NCBI RefSeq assembly: GCF_013408175.1 | Contig: NZ_JACBYW010000006.1 | Span: 1 to 64,000, forward strand | Direction of reading: 5' to 3' | Source of the DNA: Actinopolyspora biskrensis | GTDB lineage: Bacteria; Actinomycetota; Actinomycetes; Mycobacteriales; Pseudonocardiaceae | DNA: 64,000 nt | Notes under the pieces: model-generated | Told to the model about the DNA's origin: nothing | Seen by the model: only the letters and a program-made list of their open reading frames with translations | Databases searched by the model: none | Made by a program: the position numbers and the translations under genes | Part shown: in pieces, positions 17,541 through 25,909 of the stretch | Numbering within the stretch: position 1 is the first letter of the stretch | Layout of the letters: every line of letters begins with the position of its first letter

Positions 17541-18656
17541 ATGCGTGACATCGCCGATGACCTGCTGCGCTGGACCGAAGCGGGCGAGCCCTTCGCCGTC
17601 GCCTCGATCGTCGAGATACGCGGCAGCGCCCCGCGGGGGGTCGGTGCCGCCGCGGCGATACGCGGCGACGGGACCATCGCGGGAAGCCTGTCCGGGGGGT
17701 GCGTCGAGGGCTCGGTCCACGCGCTGGCCCTCGAGGCGCTTTCCGAGGGGCGTCCGCGCCGGACCACTTTCGAGTACGATCCGGACGATCCGTTCGCGGT
17801 CGGACTGACCTGCGGCGGCGATCTGGAGGTTCACCTGCACCCCGTCGACCCCTCGGCCGGCGACGGCGTGCCCGGCCCCGGGGAGACGGCACGGGTGCTG
17901 TCCCTGGCGCTGCGTTCGACGAGGGCAGGCCTGCCGGTCGCCGTGGCCCGCGTGCTCGACTCCGGGGCCACGCTGGCCGTGTGGCCGGACGAGCACGCGG
18001 GTGGGACCGGGGACCCGGAGCTCGACGGTGTGGTGCTCGCCGAGGCCCGGGCGATGCTCGAACGGGGCGGCTCGGAGTTGCGCGAGCTGTGCGTTCCCGG
18101 CGAGCGAAGCCGGGAACACGCCGTTTTCGTCGAGGCCTGGGTCACCCCGGCGCGCATGCTGGTGTTCGGCGCCGTGGACCACGCCGCCGCGCTGGCCAGG
18201 ATGGGCAAGTTCCTCGGCTACCACGTCACCGTGTGCGACGCCAGGGCCGTGTTCGCCACCGAGCGGCGCTTCCCCGCTGCCGACGAAGTGGTCGTGCGCT
18301 GGCCGCACGACTACCTCGCCTCCACCGAGCGGGACGAGCGCACGGTCGTCTGCGTGCTCACCCACGACGCGAAGTTCGACGTCCCCGTGCTGAAGGAGGC
18401 GCTGCGCGGCCCGGCCGCCTACATCGGAGCTCTGGGCTCGCGCCGCACCCACGCCGACCGGATGGACCGGCTGCGCTCGGCGGGAGCGACCGAGGCGGAG
18501 CTGGAACGACTCCGCGCCCCGATCGGACTCGACCTCGGTGGTCACACCCCCGAGGAGACGGCCGTGTCCATCGCGGCCGAGATCGTCGCGCTGCGCAACG
18601 AAGCGAGCGCGGCCCCGCTGACGCACACGAGCGGACCGATCCACTCCCATGCCTGA
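17541..18656 (+). CDS. xdhC: XdhC-family xanthine dehydrogenase accessory protein
   Basis: 371 residues. The N-terminal XdhC/CoxI domain has SAPRGVGA and SGGCVEGSV. The C-terminal Rossmann domain has FGAVDHAAALARMGKFLGY and YIGALGSRRTHADR. XdhC binds molybdenum cofactor, promotes its sulfuration and inserts it into xanthine dehydrogenase. The ATG follows AAGGAGG with ideal spacing. Confidence 0.92.
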   Translation: MRDIADDLLRWTEAGEPFAVASIVEIRGSAPRGVGAAAAIRGDGTIAGSLSGGCVEGSVHALALEALSEGRPRRTTFEYDPDDPFAVGLTCGGDLEVHLHPVDPSAGDGVPGPGETARVLSLALRSTRAGLPVAVARVLDSGATLAVWPDEHAGGTGDPELDGVVLAEARAMLERGGSELRELCVPGERSREHAVFVEAWVTPARMLVFGAVDHAAALARMGKFLGYHVTVCDARAVFATERRFPAADEVVVRWPHDYLASTERDERTVVCVLTHDAKFDVPVLKEALRGPAAYIGALGSRRTHADRMDRLRSAGATEAELERLRAPIGLDLGGHTPEETAVSIAAEIVALRNEASAAPLTHTSGPIHSHA

Positions 18657-18660
18657 GGAA

Positions 18661-18800
18661 GTTCTTCCGCTTCGGCTGTCGAGGGTGCTCGGTCGGCGGA
18701 ACCTCCCGCCTGCTCCCGCGCCGGGACCCCGCCGTCGAGCAGCCAACCACACCACGTCGGGCGGTCCTCGCGAGAGCACGAGGCGGGAGAACCCGCGGTG
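18661..18800. repeat. Dispersed palindromic repeat, copy at 18.7 kb
   Basis: The left arm (18661-18731) carries CCGCTTCGGCTGTCG and then GGCGGAACCTCCCGC. A degenerate inverted arm follows at about 18745-18800 (CCTCGCGAGAGCACGAGG). The same sequences recur between genes at 20.7, 37.0, 53.2 and 56.2 kb. Since the repeat is elsewhere noncoding, its presence here argues that the MobA-like gene starts after it. Confidence 0.6.
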
Positions 18801-18891
18801 GTCCGGGTCGCACGGGTGGCCGGTCGACGTTCTCGCCTCGGAGGACGCCGCTGCCCGGTCCTCGAACCGGTCGGAGGACCCCGGTGAACCG

Positions 18892-19467
18892 GTGGCCGGT
18901 CTGGTGCTCGCCGCGGGACGGGGGCGGCGCATCGGGACTCCCAAGGCGCTGCTGCGCACCCGGGGCGAGCTGTTCGTGGAGCGCGCGGTGCGCGTGCTGC
19001 GGCTGGCTGGGTGCTCGCCCGTCGTCGTCGTGCTCGGAGCGGCAGCCCCTGCCGTCACCGAGCGGGCCGATCTCGCCACCGCGGAGATCGTGCGCAACGA
19101 GGACTGGGCCACCGGGATGGGCTCCTCCCTCCGCGCGGGGCTGCGGACCCTGGCCACCGTCGAGTCCGCGCGCGAGACGACCGGCACGCTGGTGCTGCCG
19201 GTGGACATGCCCGGAGTCACGGTCGAGGCCGCGCGGCGGGTCGCCGCTCTCGCGGAACCGCACGCGCTGGCCGCGGCCTGCTACGAGGGTGAGCGTGGTC
19301 ACCCGGTGCTGCTGGGCAGGCGGCACTGGAACGGGGTGTCCGAGCTCGCCGTGGGCGACCGCGGGGCGCGCGACTACCTGCGCACGCACGGGGTCGCTCT
19401 CGTGCCCTGCGAGGACGTCGCCTCCGGATTCGATGTAGACCGCCCCGAAGACCTGACCGGGGAGTAA
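18892..19467 (+). CDS. MobA-like NTP transferase (molybdenum cofactor cytidylyltransferase type)
   Basis: 191 residues from the chosen GTG. The N-terminal nucleotide-binding motif is VAGLVLAAGRGRRIGTPKALL, interrupted by no insert; LPVDMPGV carries the metal-binding Asp. MobA/MocA-like proteins attach CMP or GMP to molybdopterin, and this one adjoins xdhC and the dehydrogenase genes. The frame is open from ATG 18649, overlapping xdhC, but those first 81 codons lie over a dispersed repeat and are Arg/Pro/Ser-rich, so GTG 18892 (with GGAGGA at 18873) is preferred. Length then equals the family norm. Confidence 0.8.
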   Translation: MAGLVLAAGRGRRIGTPKALLRTRGELFVERAVRVLRLAGCSPVVVVLGAAAPAVTERADLATAEIVRNEDWATGMGSSLRAGLRTLATVESARETTGTLVLPVDMPGVTVEAARRVAALAEPHALAAACYEGERGHPVLLGRRHWNGVSELAVGDRGARDYLRTHGVALVPCEDVASGFDVDRPEDLTGE

Positions 19468-19586
19468 CCCGTAGAGTCGTTGACCACGCGTGAGTGACCG
19501 CGCCGATCCACGCCCAATGCGGCCGCCTTTCGGCCGGAACGCGCGAGTTCACGGCGAAGATCGAGCATGCTGGACGCGGAGGCATC

Positions 19587-19910
19587 ATGGCTCAGGGGCA
19601 CATCACAGCCAACTACCTTCCCGATGGCGACGACTGGACGGTCACCGTCACGATGGGAACGGAAAGCCGCGTGGCGCACGCTCCCGGTCTGATCGCGGCC
19701 AGGGTCCAGGCGGAACAGCTGATCGAGCAGCTCGCGCCGAACTCCGCGGGGCGGGTCGTCATCCACTTACTCGACGGTGACGGTTTCGCGTTCAGCACCG
19801 CTTATCTCCAGGCCCGCCACGGGCTGTCCGACGAGGCCACCAGGGCAGCGGCCCGCCAGGCGGCCGCGGCTGCCGCCGCGCAGCAGAACCCGGGAAGCCA
19901 GCTTCGCTGA
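19587..19910 (+). CDS. Conserved hypothetical protein with HicB-like N-terminal fold
   Basis: 107 residues, ATG with GGAGG five bases upstream. The first half (ITANYLPDGDDWTVTV) alternates hydrophobic and charged residues in strands, resembling the partial RNase-H fold of HicB-type proteins. The tail is Ala/Gln-rich helix. No toxin-like partner is adjacent, so an antitoxin role is not supported. Function unknown. Confidence 0.7.
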   Translation: MAQGHITANYLPDGDDWTVTVTMGTESRVAHAPGLIAARVQAEQLIEQLAPNSAGRVVIHLLDGDGFAFSTAYLQARHGLSDEATRAAARQAAAAAAAQQNPGSQLR

Positions 19911-20055
19911 CGCCCCTGGAAGCACCTCCCCGCCCCGTTCCGGGCGGGATCGCCGCACACGCGGAACGGGTCGTCCGGGGGCCTTTCCCGCGCCGGCGCG
20001 CCGAAGGACGACCTCGGCCCTTTCGAACGAACACACCCGGCAGAGCACTACTAGT

Positions 20056-20712
20056 ATGTCGGCCGTGAACGCACCGCTCGGCAGCGATTGGGAACGACCC
20101 CAGCCCACAAGCACCTCCCGCACCCAGCCCGAGGGCGCATCCTCCACCAGAGGACGCCCCAGGGACTCCACGAGGGACGCCGCACTGCGGACCGCGGCCC
20201 TGGAAGTGCTGGCCGACGTGGGGTACCGCGCTCTGACCATGGACGCCGTCGCCGCGCAGGCGCGGGCGGGCAAGGCGACCATCTACCGCCGCTGGGAGTC
20301 CAAGCTGGAGCTGGTCATCGACACCTGCACCCAGCTGGTGCAGCGCAATGTCCCCCAGCCCGACAACGGGGTGCTGGAAACGGATCTCGGCGAGTTCCTC
20401 AGTGCTTTCGCCGAGTTCCTCGACGGCCCGGTGGGCAAGGCCGCGCAGGCTCTCGTGGGTGAGCTCCCCCACGAGCCGGAACTGGCCGAGGCGTTCCGGG
20501 ATTCCTTCCTGCTGCCGCAGCGGGACGTGCTGCGGCGCATCATCGACCGGGGAAGCGAACGCGGTGAGGTCCGCGGGAACGCTCCGGTGGACACCGTAGT
20601 CGAGCTCGCCGGAGCGGCCCTGATCCACCGGCTCATGTTGACCGGCGAACCGCTCGACCAGCGGTTCGTGGACAGGCTGCTGCACGAGGCGCTGCTCCCC
20701 CTGCTGCGCTGA
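20056..20712 (+). CDS. TetR-family transcriptional regulator
   Basis: 218 residues. A disordered N-terminal tail (about 35 residues) is followed by the TetR helix-turn-helix (TAALEVLADVGYRALTMD, then GKATIYRRWESKLELV). The C-terminal ligand domain is of the TetR_C type with PLLR at the end. ATG 20056 lacks a Shine-Dalgarno sequence, so translation may be leaderless or begin at the GTG at 20065. No obvious target gene is adjacent. Confidence 0.88.
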   Translation: MSAVNAPLGSDWERPQPTSTSRTQPEGASSTRGRPRDSTRDAALRTAALEVLADVGYRALTMDAVAAQARAGKATIYRRWESKLELVIDTCTQLVQRNVPQPDNGVLETDLGEFLSAFAEFLDGPVGKAAQALVGELPHEPELAEAFRDSFLLPQRDVLRRIIDRGSERGEVRGNAPVDTVVELAGAALIHRLMLTGEPLDQRFVDRLLHEALLPLLR

Positions 20713-20860
20713 CCGGGATTTCCGCTCGCCCCGGCCGGATGGTTGCTCGGCGGGATCTCCCGCGGGCTCTCGCTCCGGGCGCCTCGAATTCGGGCGCGTT
20801 CCGCGCAGCGGCGGGGCAGCCCTCGCGAGAGCACGCCGCGGGCGGCCCCGTGGACCGCTC
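20713..20860. repeat. Dispersed palindromic repeat, copy at 20.75 kb
   Basis: GGCGGGATCTCCCGC then GGGCTCTCGCTCCG (about 20749-20778) matches the family core. The opposite arm (about 20826-20850, CCTCGCGAGAGCACG) matches the inverted arm of the 18.7-kb copy. It lies directly after the TetR stop. Confidence 0.55.
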
Positions 20861-20898
20861 GTGCGCGGCCGGTGCACCGCGGGACGAAGCGGGACGAA

Positions 20899-21120
20899 TC
20901 AGCGCAGCAGTTTGCGGAGCACGAGCACCGCTGCCAGCGTGCCGACACCGATCAACGCGTAGCGGACCCGCGGGTCCTCCAGCTTCTCCTGCAAACCGGC
21001 TTTGCCTGCTTCCACGGCGCGTGTCGGGTTGGCCTTGGTCTCCAGCTCGTCCAACGAGGCCGCGAGCGCGTCGCGCGCCTTCTCGATGTCGCGCTGAATG
21101 GCGTCGGGATCGCGGGCCAC
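20899..21120 (-). CDS. DUF3618 small membrane-anchored protein
   Basis: 73 residues. DPDAIQRDIEKARDALAASL followed by the amphipathic VEAGKAGLQEKL is the DUF3618 pattern, ending in one C-terminal membrane helix (ALIGVGTLAAVLVLRKLLR). GTG 21120 has AGGAGG six bases upstream; the longer frame has no similarity. Such proteins are common in actinomycete envelopes but their role is unknown. Confidence 0.85.
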   Translation of the reverse strand: MARDPDAIQRDIEKARDALAASLDELETKANPTRAVEAGKAGLQEKLEDPRVRYALIGVGTLAAVLVLRKLLR

Positions 21121-21335
21121 CTGTCCTCCTCGTACTTCTGGGGTCGTGGTCGGCCTGGTTGCGGTGATCGAAGGTACGCGGCCGGGGGCACCACATCCCC
21201 GATTCGGCACCCGGCTGTGCACACCGTAGATCACACCACGGCACCAATGGGCGGCCACGCTGCCCGTGTCGCGGACTCGCCCGAATCGGGGCCGTCCCGG
21301 ACCGAACCGGATCCTACCGGTATTCTGTGCCTCAG

Positions 21336-21409
21336 GGGGCCGTAGCCCAACAGGCAGAGGCACTAGGTTTAGGTCCTAGCCAGTGCGGGTTCGAATCCCG
21401 CCGGCCTCA
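21336..21409 (+). tRNA. tRNA with anticodon TAG (Leu, CUA codons), short variable arm
   Basis: The cloverleaf folds completely: acceptor GGGGCCG/CGGCCTC (one G-U), D arm with GG in the loop, anticodon stem CTAGG/CCTAG with loop TTTAGGT (anticodon TAG), and T stem GCGGG/CCCGC with TTCGAAT loop. The discriminator is A and no CCA is encoded. The variable region is only about five bases, whereas standard leucine tRNAs have a long arm. Its 3' half is the attachment site of the adjoining element. Confidence 0.85.
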
Positions 21410-21410
21410 C
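21373..21410 (+). repeat. attL-type direct repeat (3' end of tRNA)
   Basis: 38 bases running from the anticodon loop to one base past the tRNA end. They recur identically at 27244-27281. This is the classic signature of tyrosine-recombinase integration into a tRNA 3' end, with the intact tRNA restored at this side. Confidence 0.9.
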
Positions 21411-21440
21411 GAGCGGGAACCACGGAGGCGGACTCGAAGT

Positions 21441-21917
21441 TCAATCACGCTTCGCGCCCGCAGGCCAGATCCTGGTGACAGGAAGGTTACGTTCCTCAGC
21501 CGCTCGCACGATGTCCGCAGTGCCACCGTAACCACGAGCGGGTTGACCGTCCCAGACGGCCAACAACCGATCCGTCCGCTCGATCATCGCGATACTGGCG
21601 TCCATATGCGCCTGTGAGGTCGAGTCGGTGTGGTCCATCCGTACTACGTCATTCGCCTGCCGGAGCAACGCGTCATAAACGGGATGATGCTCACTGGGCA
21701 GTTCGTCGCGGTAATGCGCGGCAGGAACGATCACGGTGAGCTTACCACCGTGATCGAGCACAGCACGGGCGAACAAGCTGTCAGCGCCATCGGCGAGGCA
21801 ACTGAGCCCGACGAAGGGGACAGAGCAATCGCGTAGCTCGTCACGAAGCGCTTCGTCGACGAGTTGAATCGTGGTACCGGGAAGTCCGCGATGCCCGGTG
21901 ATAGCGAGACGTATCAT
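21441..21917 (-). CDS. SLOG-like Rossmann-fold nucleotide-binding protein
   Basis: 158 residues. LAITGHRGL at the N-terminus, GLSCLADGADSLFARAVL in the middle and AVWDGQPARGYGGTADIV near the end are the pattern of SLOG/LOG-type Rossmann proteins (DprA- and YspA-related) that bind nucleotides or sense nucleotide-derived signals. Its ATG overlaps the stop of the XRE regulator (ATGA), so the two are co-translated. A sensing role within the element is inference. Confidence 0.75.
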   Translation of the reverse strand: MIRLAITGHRGLPGTTIQLVDEALRDELRDCSVPFVGLSCLADGADSLFARAVLDHGGKLTVIVPAAHYRDELPSEHHPVYDALLRQANDVVRMDHTDSTSQAHMDASIAMIERTDRLLAVWDGQPARGYGGTADIVRAAEERNLPVTRIWPAGAKRD

Positions 21918-23173
21918 GCCTGCCCCTCGCCGTACAATCCGATCAAGTCGTCATCCAGGACGTCCGCCTGACCGCTCCGGGGTGGAAGCTCCCTGCGTAG
22001 CGTTCTCACCTTGGTCACGATCCGTTCGGAAGCATACTGCTTTCCGGTGGCGAGTGCTTCGCAGGCCAAAGTGCACGCTTCATCGGTGTAACCGGTGATT
22101 GCCAGGAGATGCGCGTGCTCTACCTGCGCAAGAGCTCTCGCTTTCGGCGCCGTGATGTCGGAGACCACCGCATGGTACGCGGATCGAGCGCCTGTCACGT
22201 CACCCAGCCGCGCTAGCGCGCTCGACTGATAACGAGCCACCTTAGCGGAGGTGAACGCGAACATCCACGGCCATTGCGCCTCACCCGGCTCGCGATCGGC
22301 GAGCGTTTCGGCTGTACGGAGAGCTTTCGTCGTGGATGCGTGATCACCGACTGCGGCATGACCGACCGCACACAGGGAGGACAACCAGGCGCGGGCAGGC
22401 GGGGATGTGCGGTCGTCCAAGTAGGACGCTGCTCGACCTAGCAACGTCAAACCCTGGTGCAGATCACCGATCTCGACCGCGTAGTACCCGAGGCTCGCGA
22501 TCATGTAAGAGACCAGCAGTGGATGTTGCGCCGACTCCGCGTAGCGAATGCTGTCCGTGTATCGCCGTCGAGCCGTGGCCGTGTCCCCGCGATCGGCCGC
22601 CAACCATGCCGACAGCCCGGCGACCTCGCTGAGAACTCCGAACCCCGTGGGGTTGCGTAGCTTGCCCTGAACCACTTCGGTCGCCAACCGAAGATGCCCC
22701 TCCACCGCCGGAGCCAGATGTTGCGACGAGACGGTTGACTCCATGCGCCGGTAGTGCTGAGTCGCCCCAGCCACGGTCACTGCGAGCTCGTCCGCATGTC
22801 CCGTCGGAGCCGAACCACCTGTCATGACTGTCGCCCCTGCACCGAGCCCGAGCGTCGTCTTGAGGAACGTCTTCCTGTCCACATCCCCAGAGTTGCATCG
22901 ACCACGAGAACGTCTGAACCCGAGGTCCGCATCGGTGGCCACATCCAGAAGGGCGCGTAGCGCGGCGCGGTAGCGAGCTGCAGGCCAACGAATGTCACCC
23001 CGTTCCCACTTACCGATGTGATTGTCATCGATCGTGGTTATTTCCCCGGACATGCGGTACACCTGCACATTCACCGCGTCGGCAAGCTCTTGTCGAGTCA
23101 TCGACTCCCCCGGCGAAGTCGGTGACTCCACACTCTCTCGAACGGTCCGAAGAGTGTCGTTGGGCTGCGGCAC
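21914..23173 (-). CDS. XRE-type regulator with TPR-like C-terminal domain
   Basis: 419 residues from a GTG preceded by AAGGAG. An N-terminal helix-turn-helix of XRE type (MTRQELADAVN, DDNHIGKWERGDIRWP) spans about 20-80. A hydrophobic Gly-rich stretch after DRKTFLKTTLGLGAGATVM follows, then repeated helix pairs of TPR type to the end. This layout is frequent in actinomycete integrative elements as a master regulator. It is co-translated with the SLOG-like gene and divergent from the cargo genes, whose expression it may control. Confidence 0.85.
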   Translation of the reverse strand: MPQPNDTLRTVRESVESPTSPGESMTRQELADAVNVQVYRMSGEITTIDDNHIGKWERGDIRWPAARYRAALRALLDVATDADLGFRRSRGRCNSGDVDRKTFLKTTLGLGAGATVMTGGSAPTGHADELAVTVAGATQHYRRMESTVSSQHLAPAVEGHLRLATEVVQGKLRNPTGFGVLSEVAGLSAWLAADRGDTATARRRYTDSIRYAESAQHPLLVSYMIASLGYYAVEIGDLHQGLTLLGRAASYLDDRTSPPARAWLSSLCAVGHAAVGDHASTTKALRTAETLADREPGEAQWPWMFAFTSAKVARYQSSALARLGDVTGARSAYHAVVSDITAPKARALAQVEHAHLLAITGYTDEACTLACEALATGKQYASERIVTKVRTLRRELPPRSGQADVLDDDLIGLYGEGQA

Positions 23174-23381
23174 GTCGACTCCTTCGATCGGATCACCGCT
23201 GACTGTATCCGGATAAGCACATAGTGGATAAACGACTCTCCCCGATTCCTCCCCTTGCGCTCCCCCGTGCTCTCCCTCCCACCGGAACGCGACAACGCCC
23301 ATAGTCAACAGCGCAGTGATCAACAACAGCGATACGTACGTCCCCGGACCCGCACATACGCGCACACAAGGGCGAGGAAAC

Positions 23382-23552
23382 GTGACCGAAAGACTGGACC
23401 GGATCGACGCACTTCACAGTGTCGTATTCGTCGTGCTGTCCAACCCATCGACTGCGAGCCGCGCCGACCGGCGCCCGCTGTCCGCCGAGCCGACTCGCAC
23501 CGCTCGTCGCGTGCGCAGCTACATCGGCAAGGGGGCACGCGATGCTCGCTGA
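23382..23552 (+). CDS. Small hypothetical protein of the element
   Basis: 56 residues, GTG with GAGGAAAC just upstream. Basic at the C-terminus (RTARRVRSYIGKGARDAR). No family recognised. It overlaps the next frame by 11 bp, suggesting translational coupling. Confidence 0.45.
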   Translation: MTERLDRIDALHSVVFVVLSNPSTASRADRRPLSAEPTRTARRVRSYIGKGARDAR

Positions 23553-23847
23553 GCCGGCGCTGTGGCTGTTGGTATGTGCCGCACTCGTACTCGTGTGGTC
23601 ACCCGTCGTCGCCGACCTGGCCGACGAGTTCCGTAACTTCCCGCCCCCGCACTCCCGGCGACGGCAGCGCCAGGCACGCCGCAACGCCGACGCGACCCGG
23701 TCCCACGTAGCGGGACCGCCCCCCGGGATCACGGCTGTGCGCGAGCACTCGCCGAGTCCCTACTACGCCCACGCGGGTACTCGGCGAGCCATCACCGGCA
23801 GCGGGCACACCCCCGACCCTGTGCCCGCTGCCGGTCACCACGTCTGA
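23542..23847 (+). CDS. Small single-pass membrane protein of the element
   Basis: 101 residues. One N-terminal membrane helix (PALWLLVCAALVLVWSPVVA), then a basic patch (SRRRQRQARRNADATR), then a Pro/Gly/His-rich tail. ATG inside the end of the previous gene. No family recognised; such proteins are frequent cargo in actinomycete elements. Confidence 0.5.
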   Translation: MLAEPALWLLVCAALVLVWSPVVADLADEFRNFPPPHSRRRQRQARRNADATRSHVAGPPPGITAVREHSPSPYYAHAGTRRAITGSGHTPDPVPAAGHHV

Positions 23848-23865
23848 CAGAAAGGTCCTGCCCCG

Positions 23866-24321
23866 GTGACTGTCCTCCTCGCTCGACAACGTGCCGACCT
23901 CGCCCGCGGCGGCGAGCCACCCGCCGTACACGCGTATCGCCTGCCCGACAACGCCGACACGCCCGACACGCTCACGGCCGCGTGCGGGCACGAGCTCAAA
24001 CCCGGCGAAGGTGAACAGATGAGCGCCTCCACCGGCGCGCCGTGCACACCCTGTCTGCTCGCTGTCGCGACGCAGGTACCGGCGACCGCGTCACGACAGC
24101 CCGACGTACCCACCGTCGCCGTCGACCCGGCCGGAGGCTACGCGGCCGGGTTGCGCGGCGAGCAGGTATGCCACTTCGTACCGGATCACCGAATCACGGG
24201 CCAGCTCGACGGCCGCAGCGTCGTACAGACCGTGTGCGGCTGCCTGGCGTGGGGGCCGCTGCACACACCTCCCGAGGAATGGCCGGTGTGCGAGGAATGT
24301 ACCGGGATCAAGCAGCCGTGA
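23866..24321 (+). CDS. Hypothetical Cys-containing protein of the element
   Basis: 151 residues, GTG start. Four cysteine pairs or singles (AACGHE, PCTPC, VCHF, VCGCLAW, VCEEC) suggest zinc ribbons. No catalytic motif is seen. Its stop overlaps the next start (GTGA). Similar small Cys-rich proteins occur in actinomycete integrative elements, but function is unknown. Confidence 0.6.
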   Translation: MTVLLARQRADLARGGEPPAVHAYRLPDNADTPDTLTAACGHELKPGEGEQMSASTGAPCTPCLLAVATQVPATASRQPDVPTVAVDPAGGYAAGLRGEQVCHFVPDHRITGQLDGRSVVQTVCGCLAWGPLHTPPEEWPVCEECTGIKQP

Positions 24322-24539
24322 GACAGGAGCGCCCGCGCACCGGGTTCCGCCTGGCCTGGCGAGGTGAGCTCGGTGCCGACGCCGTCCCCACCCAGCGCCA
24401 CCTTGAGCCGATCCTTGAGGCGCTGGACGAGATCGAAACCGCGCTCCACACACAATCGCTCCCCTCTCCGTCGTGGGAGTGGAGCCCGATCAGTCCGGAG
24501 CTTCTCGACCGAGTTCGCTCCGGTCTGTGGGACCTGTAG
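24318..24539 (+). CDS. Small hypothetical protein of the element
   Basis: 73 residues, GTG overlapping the previous stop. The latter two thirds form one predicted helix and a Trp-rich end (PSPSWEWSPISPELLDRV). No family recognised. Confidence 0.5.
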   Translation: MRQERPRTGFRLAWRGELGADAVPTQRHLEPILEALDEIETALHTQSLPSPSWEWSPISPELLDRVRSGLWDL

Positions 24540-24727
24540 GCAAAGGAACGCGAGCATGGTCACTCGATCCCCACACGAGCGCCCGGCCGAACGGCGCGGT
24601 CGGCTACTGCGGTCAGTCCGACGGCGGGCAGACCGGACCGTGCGTGTTCTGCGGCCACGACCAGCAGCACACCGGCCGCTGCCCGCAGTATCGGCTACGC
24701 CTCGACGATCAACCGGTGAGGCAATGA
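24527..24727 (+). CDS. Possible zinc-ribbon mini-protein
   Basis: 66 residues from a GTG overlapping the previous gene. The motif GYCGQSD..CVFCGHDQQHTGRCP has four Cys and a His spaced like a zinc-binding knuckle. The start is uncertain, and the competing frame from ATG 24556 is Arg-rich and less protein-like. Confidence 0.4.
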   Translation: MGPVGKGTRAWSLDPHTSARPNGAVGYCGQSDGGQTGPCVFCGHDQQHTGRCPQYRLRLDDQPVRQ

Positions 24728-24866
24728 TCGCCCTCGTCGCGCTGTAATCACACGCTCGGGTGCCGTCGACGTGAGGCGCACCCGCGCTGGGCAGGGACGC
24801 GACACGGCGTCTGCGCGTCCCTGTCCGGCTTCGATTGTCAGACGCCGCAGGTATCAAGGGGAAGTT

Positions 24867-25121
24867 ATGGCCAGTGTCGACGAGATCCGCGCCGCGCTGT
24901 CGGCCGCGAAAGAGACGTTACCGGCGGGGCCGATCGAACAAGCCCGGCTCGACTTCGAGCAGGTCACGAGCAGGATCACGCAAGTTACGCAGGGCAGCGC
25001 AAACGCTGAGATCGCCGAAGCGGCCGGGCAGGCGCAACAGGGTAACGAGCTCATGACGCAGGCACACGGGCTGATCATGCAACTCGAGCAAGCGCTCGAC
25101 TCGTACGCGAGCAGGTTGTAA
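24867..25121 (+). CDS. Small helical protein preceding the deaminase toxin
   Basis: 84 residues, all predicted helix, ATG after AAGGGGAAG. Its opening (SVDEIRAALSAAKET) parallels the opening of the toxin (SVGDVVERLRQAREQ), so the two N-termini look related. The size and helical-hairpin character recall WXG100/LXG-type partners that accompany polymorphic toxins, although no WxG is present. A chaperone or targeting-partner role is inference. Confidence 0.7.
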   Translation: MASVDEIRAALSAAKETLPAGPIEQARLDFEQVTSRITQVTQGSANAEIAEAAGQAQQGNELMTQAHGLIMQLEQALDSYASRL

Positions 25122-25126
25122 CGCGT

Positions 25127-25909
25127 ATGTCCGTCGGCGACGTCGTCGAGCGGCTTCGGCAAGCCCGTGAGCAGATCCCGAGCTCGCGGCTCGCCGAAGC
25201 CGCCGACACGATCGACCAGATCCGGTACACCCTCGCCGAGCTCGGCAGCGAGCAAGACGACGCGGTCGAGGCGTACGCCTGCGCCGAGCGAATCGCCGAG
25301 CTCGTCGAACAAGCGCGCCAGGTCGACGCGACCGTACGAGGCAAGATCGAGACGTATCTTGCGCAGATCGGCGGCTCGTCCGGCACGTCCGAACCGGCCG
25401 CGCCTACGGTGATCTCGACGGGTTCCGACTCGACGAGCTCCGGCACGTCCGAGCCGACAAGTGAGTTCGTCGCCGACGACAGCTCGCGCTACCCGATCGA
25501 AGCGCAGTGGGCACGTCCGTTGCTCGAGCCTCGCGTCGTAGTTGGCAGCGGACGCCCAACGATCGGACAAGCCAAGATCAACGGGCGTCATATCGGCGAG
25601 ATGCGTTCCGGCCGCGATGGCTTGAGCGAGCGTGTCGACGAGCGGGTGCGAGCTGTCGGGATTCGCACGCGTCGTCAGCTAGGCAACCACGTCGAGATGA
25701 AGCTAGCCTCGTTGCTCATCGACAGTCAGGCACGACACGGCGAGATAGTGATCAACAACGCACCATGCGGAACCGAGCCCGGCGCCTTCGCCGGGTGTGA
25801 CCAGCACCTCGAGCGGTTCCTACCATCCGGATACTCGCTCACGGTGTACGGCACCACTGCACAGGGTAGAAAGTTCGCACAGACCTATCACGGGAAGGCG
25901 TCATCATGA
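25127..25909 (+). CDS. SCP1.201/DddA-like cytidine deaminase toxin
   Basis: 260 residues. A helical N-terminal domain (1-85) is followed by a Ser/Thr/Pro linker (86-125) and a C-terminal deaminase domain. The catalytic signature is complete: HVEMK (zinc His, catalytic Glu) and PCG with a later GCDQ (zinc Cys pair), then ERFLPSGYSLTVYG. This is the SCP1.201-like family, which includes the double-stranded DNA deaminase DddA. No signal peptide; delivery via the N-terminal helical domain is inferred. Immediately followed by an Imm1 gene (ATGA overlap). Confidence 0.88.
   Translation: MSVGDVVERLRQAREQIPSSRLAEAADTIDQIRYTLAELGSEQDDAVEAYACAERIAELVEQARQVDATVRGKIETYLAQIGGSSGTSEPAAPTVISTGSDSTSSGTSEPTSEFVADDSSRYPIEAQWARPLLEPRVVVGSGRPTIGQAKINGRHIGEMRSGRDGLSERVDERVRAVGIRTRRQLGNHVEMKLASLLIDSQARHGEIVINNAPCGTEPGAFAGCDQHLERFLPSGYSLTVYGTTAQGRKFAQTYHGKASS

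Noticed and set aside
18649-18891. N-terminal extension of the MobA-like protein from ATG 18649
   Set aside because: These codons lie over a dispersed intergenic repeat and have Arg/Pro/Ser-rich composition; the family begins at the GLVLAAG motif.
19587-19910. HicB antitoxin of a HicAB pair
   Set aside because: No HicA-like short toxin is adjacent, and the similarity is only in general strand pattern.
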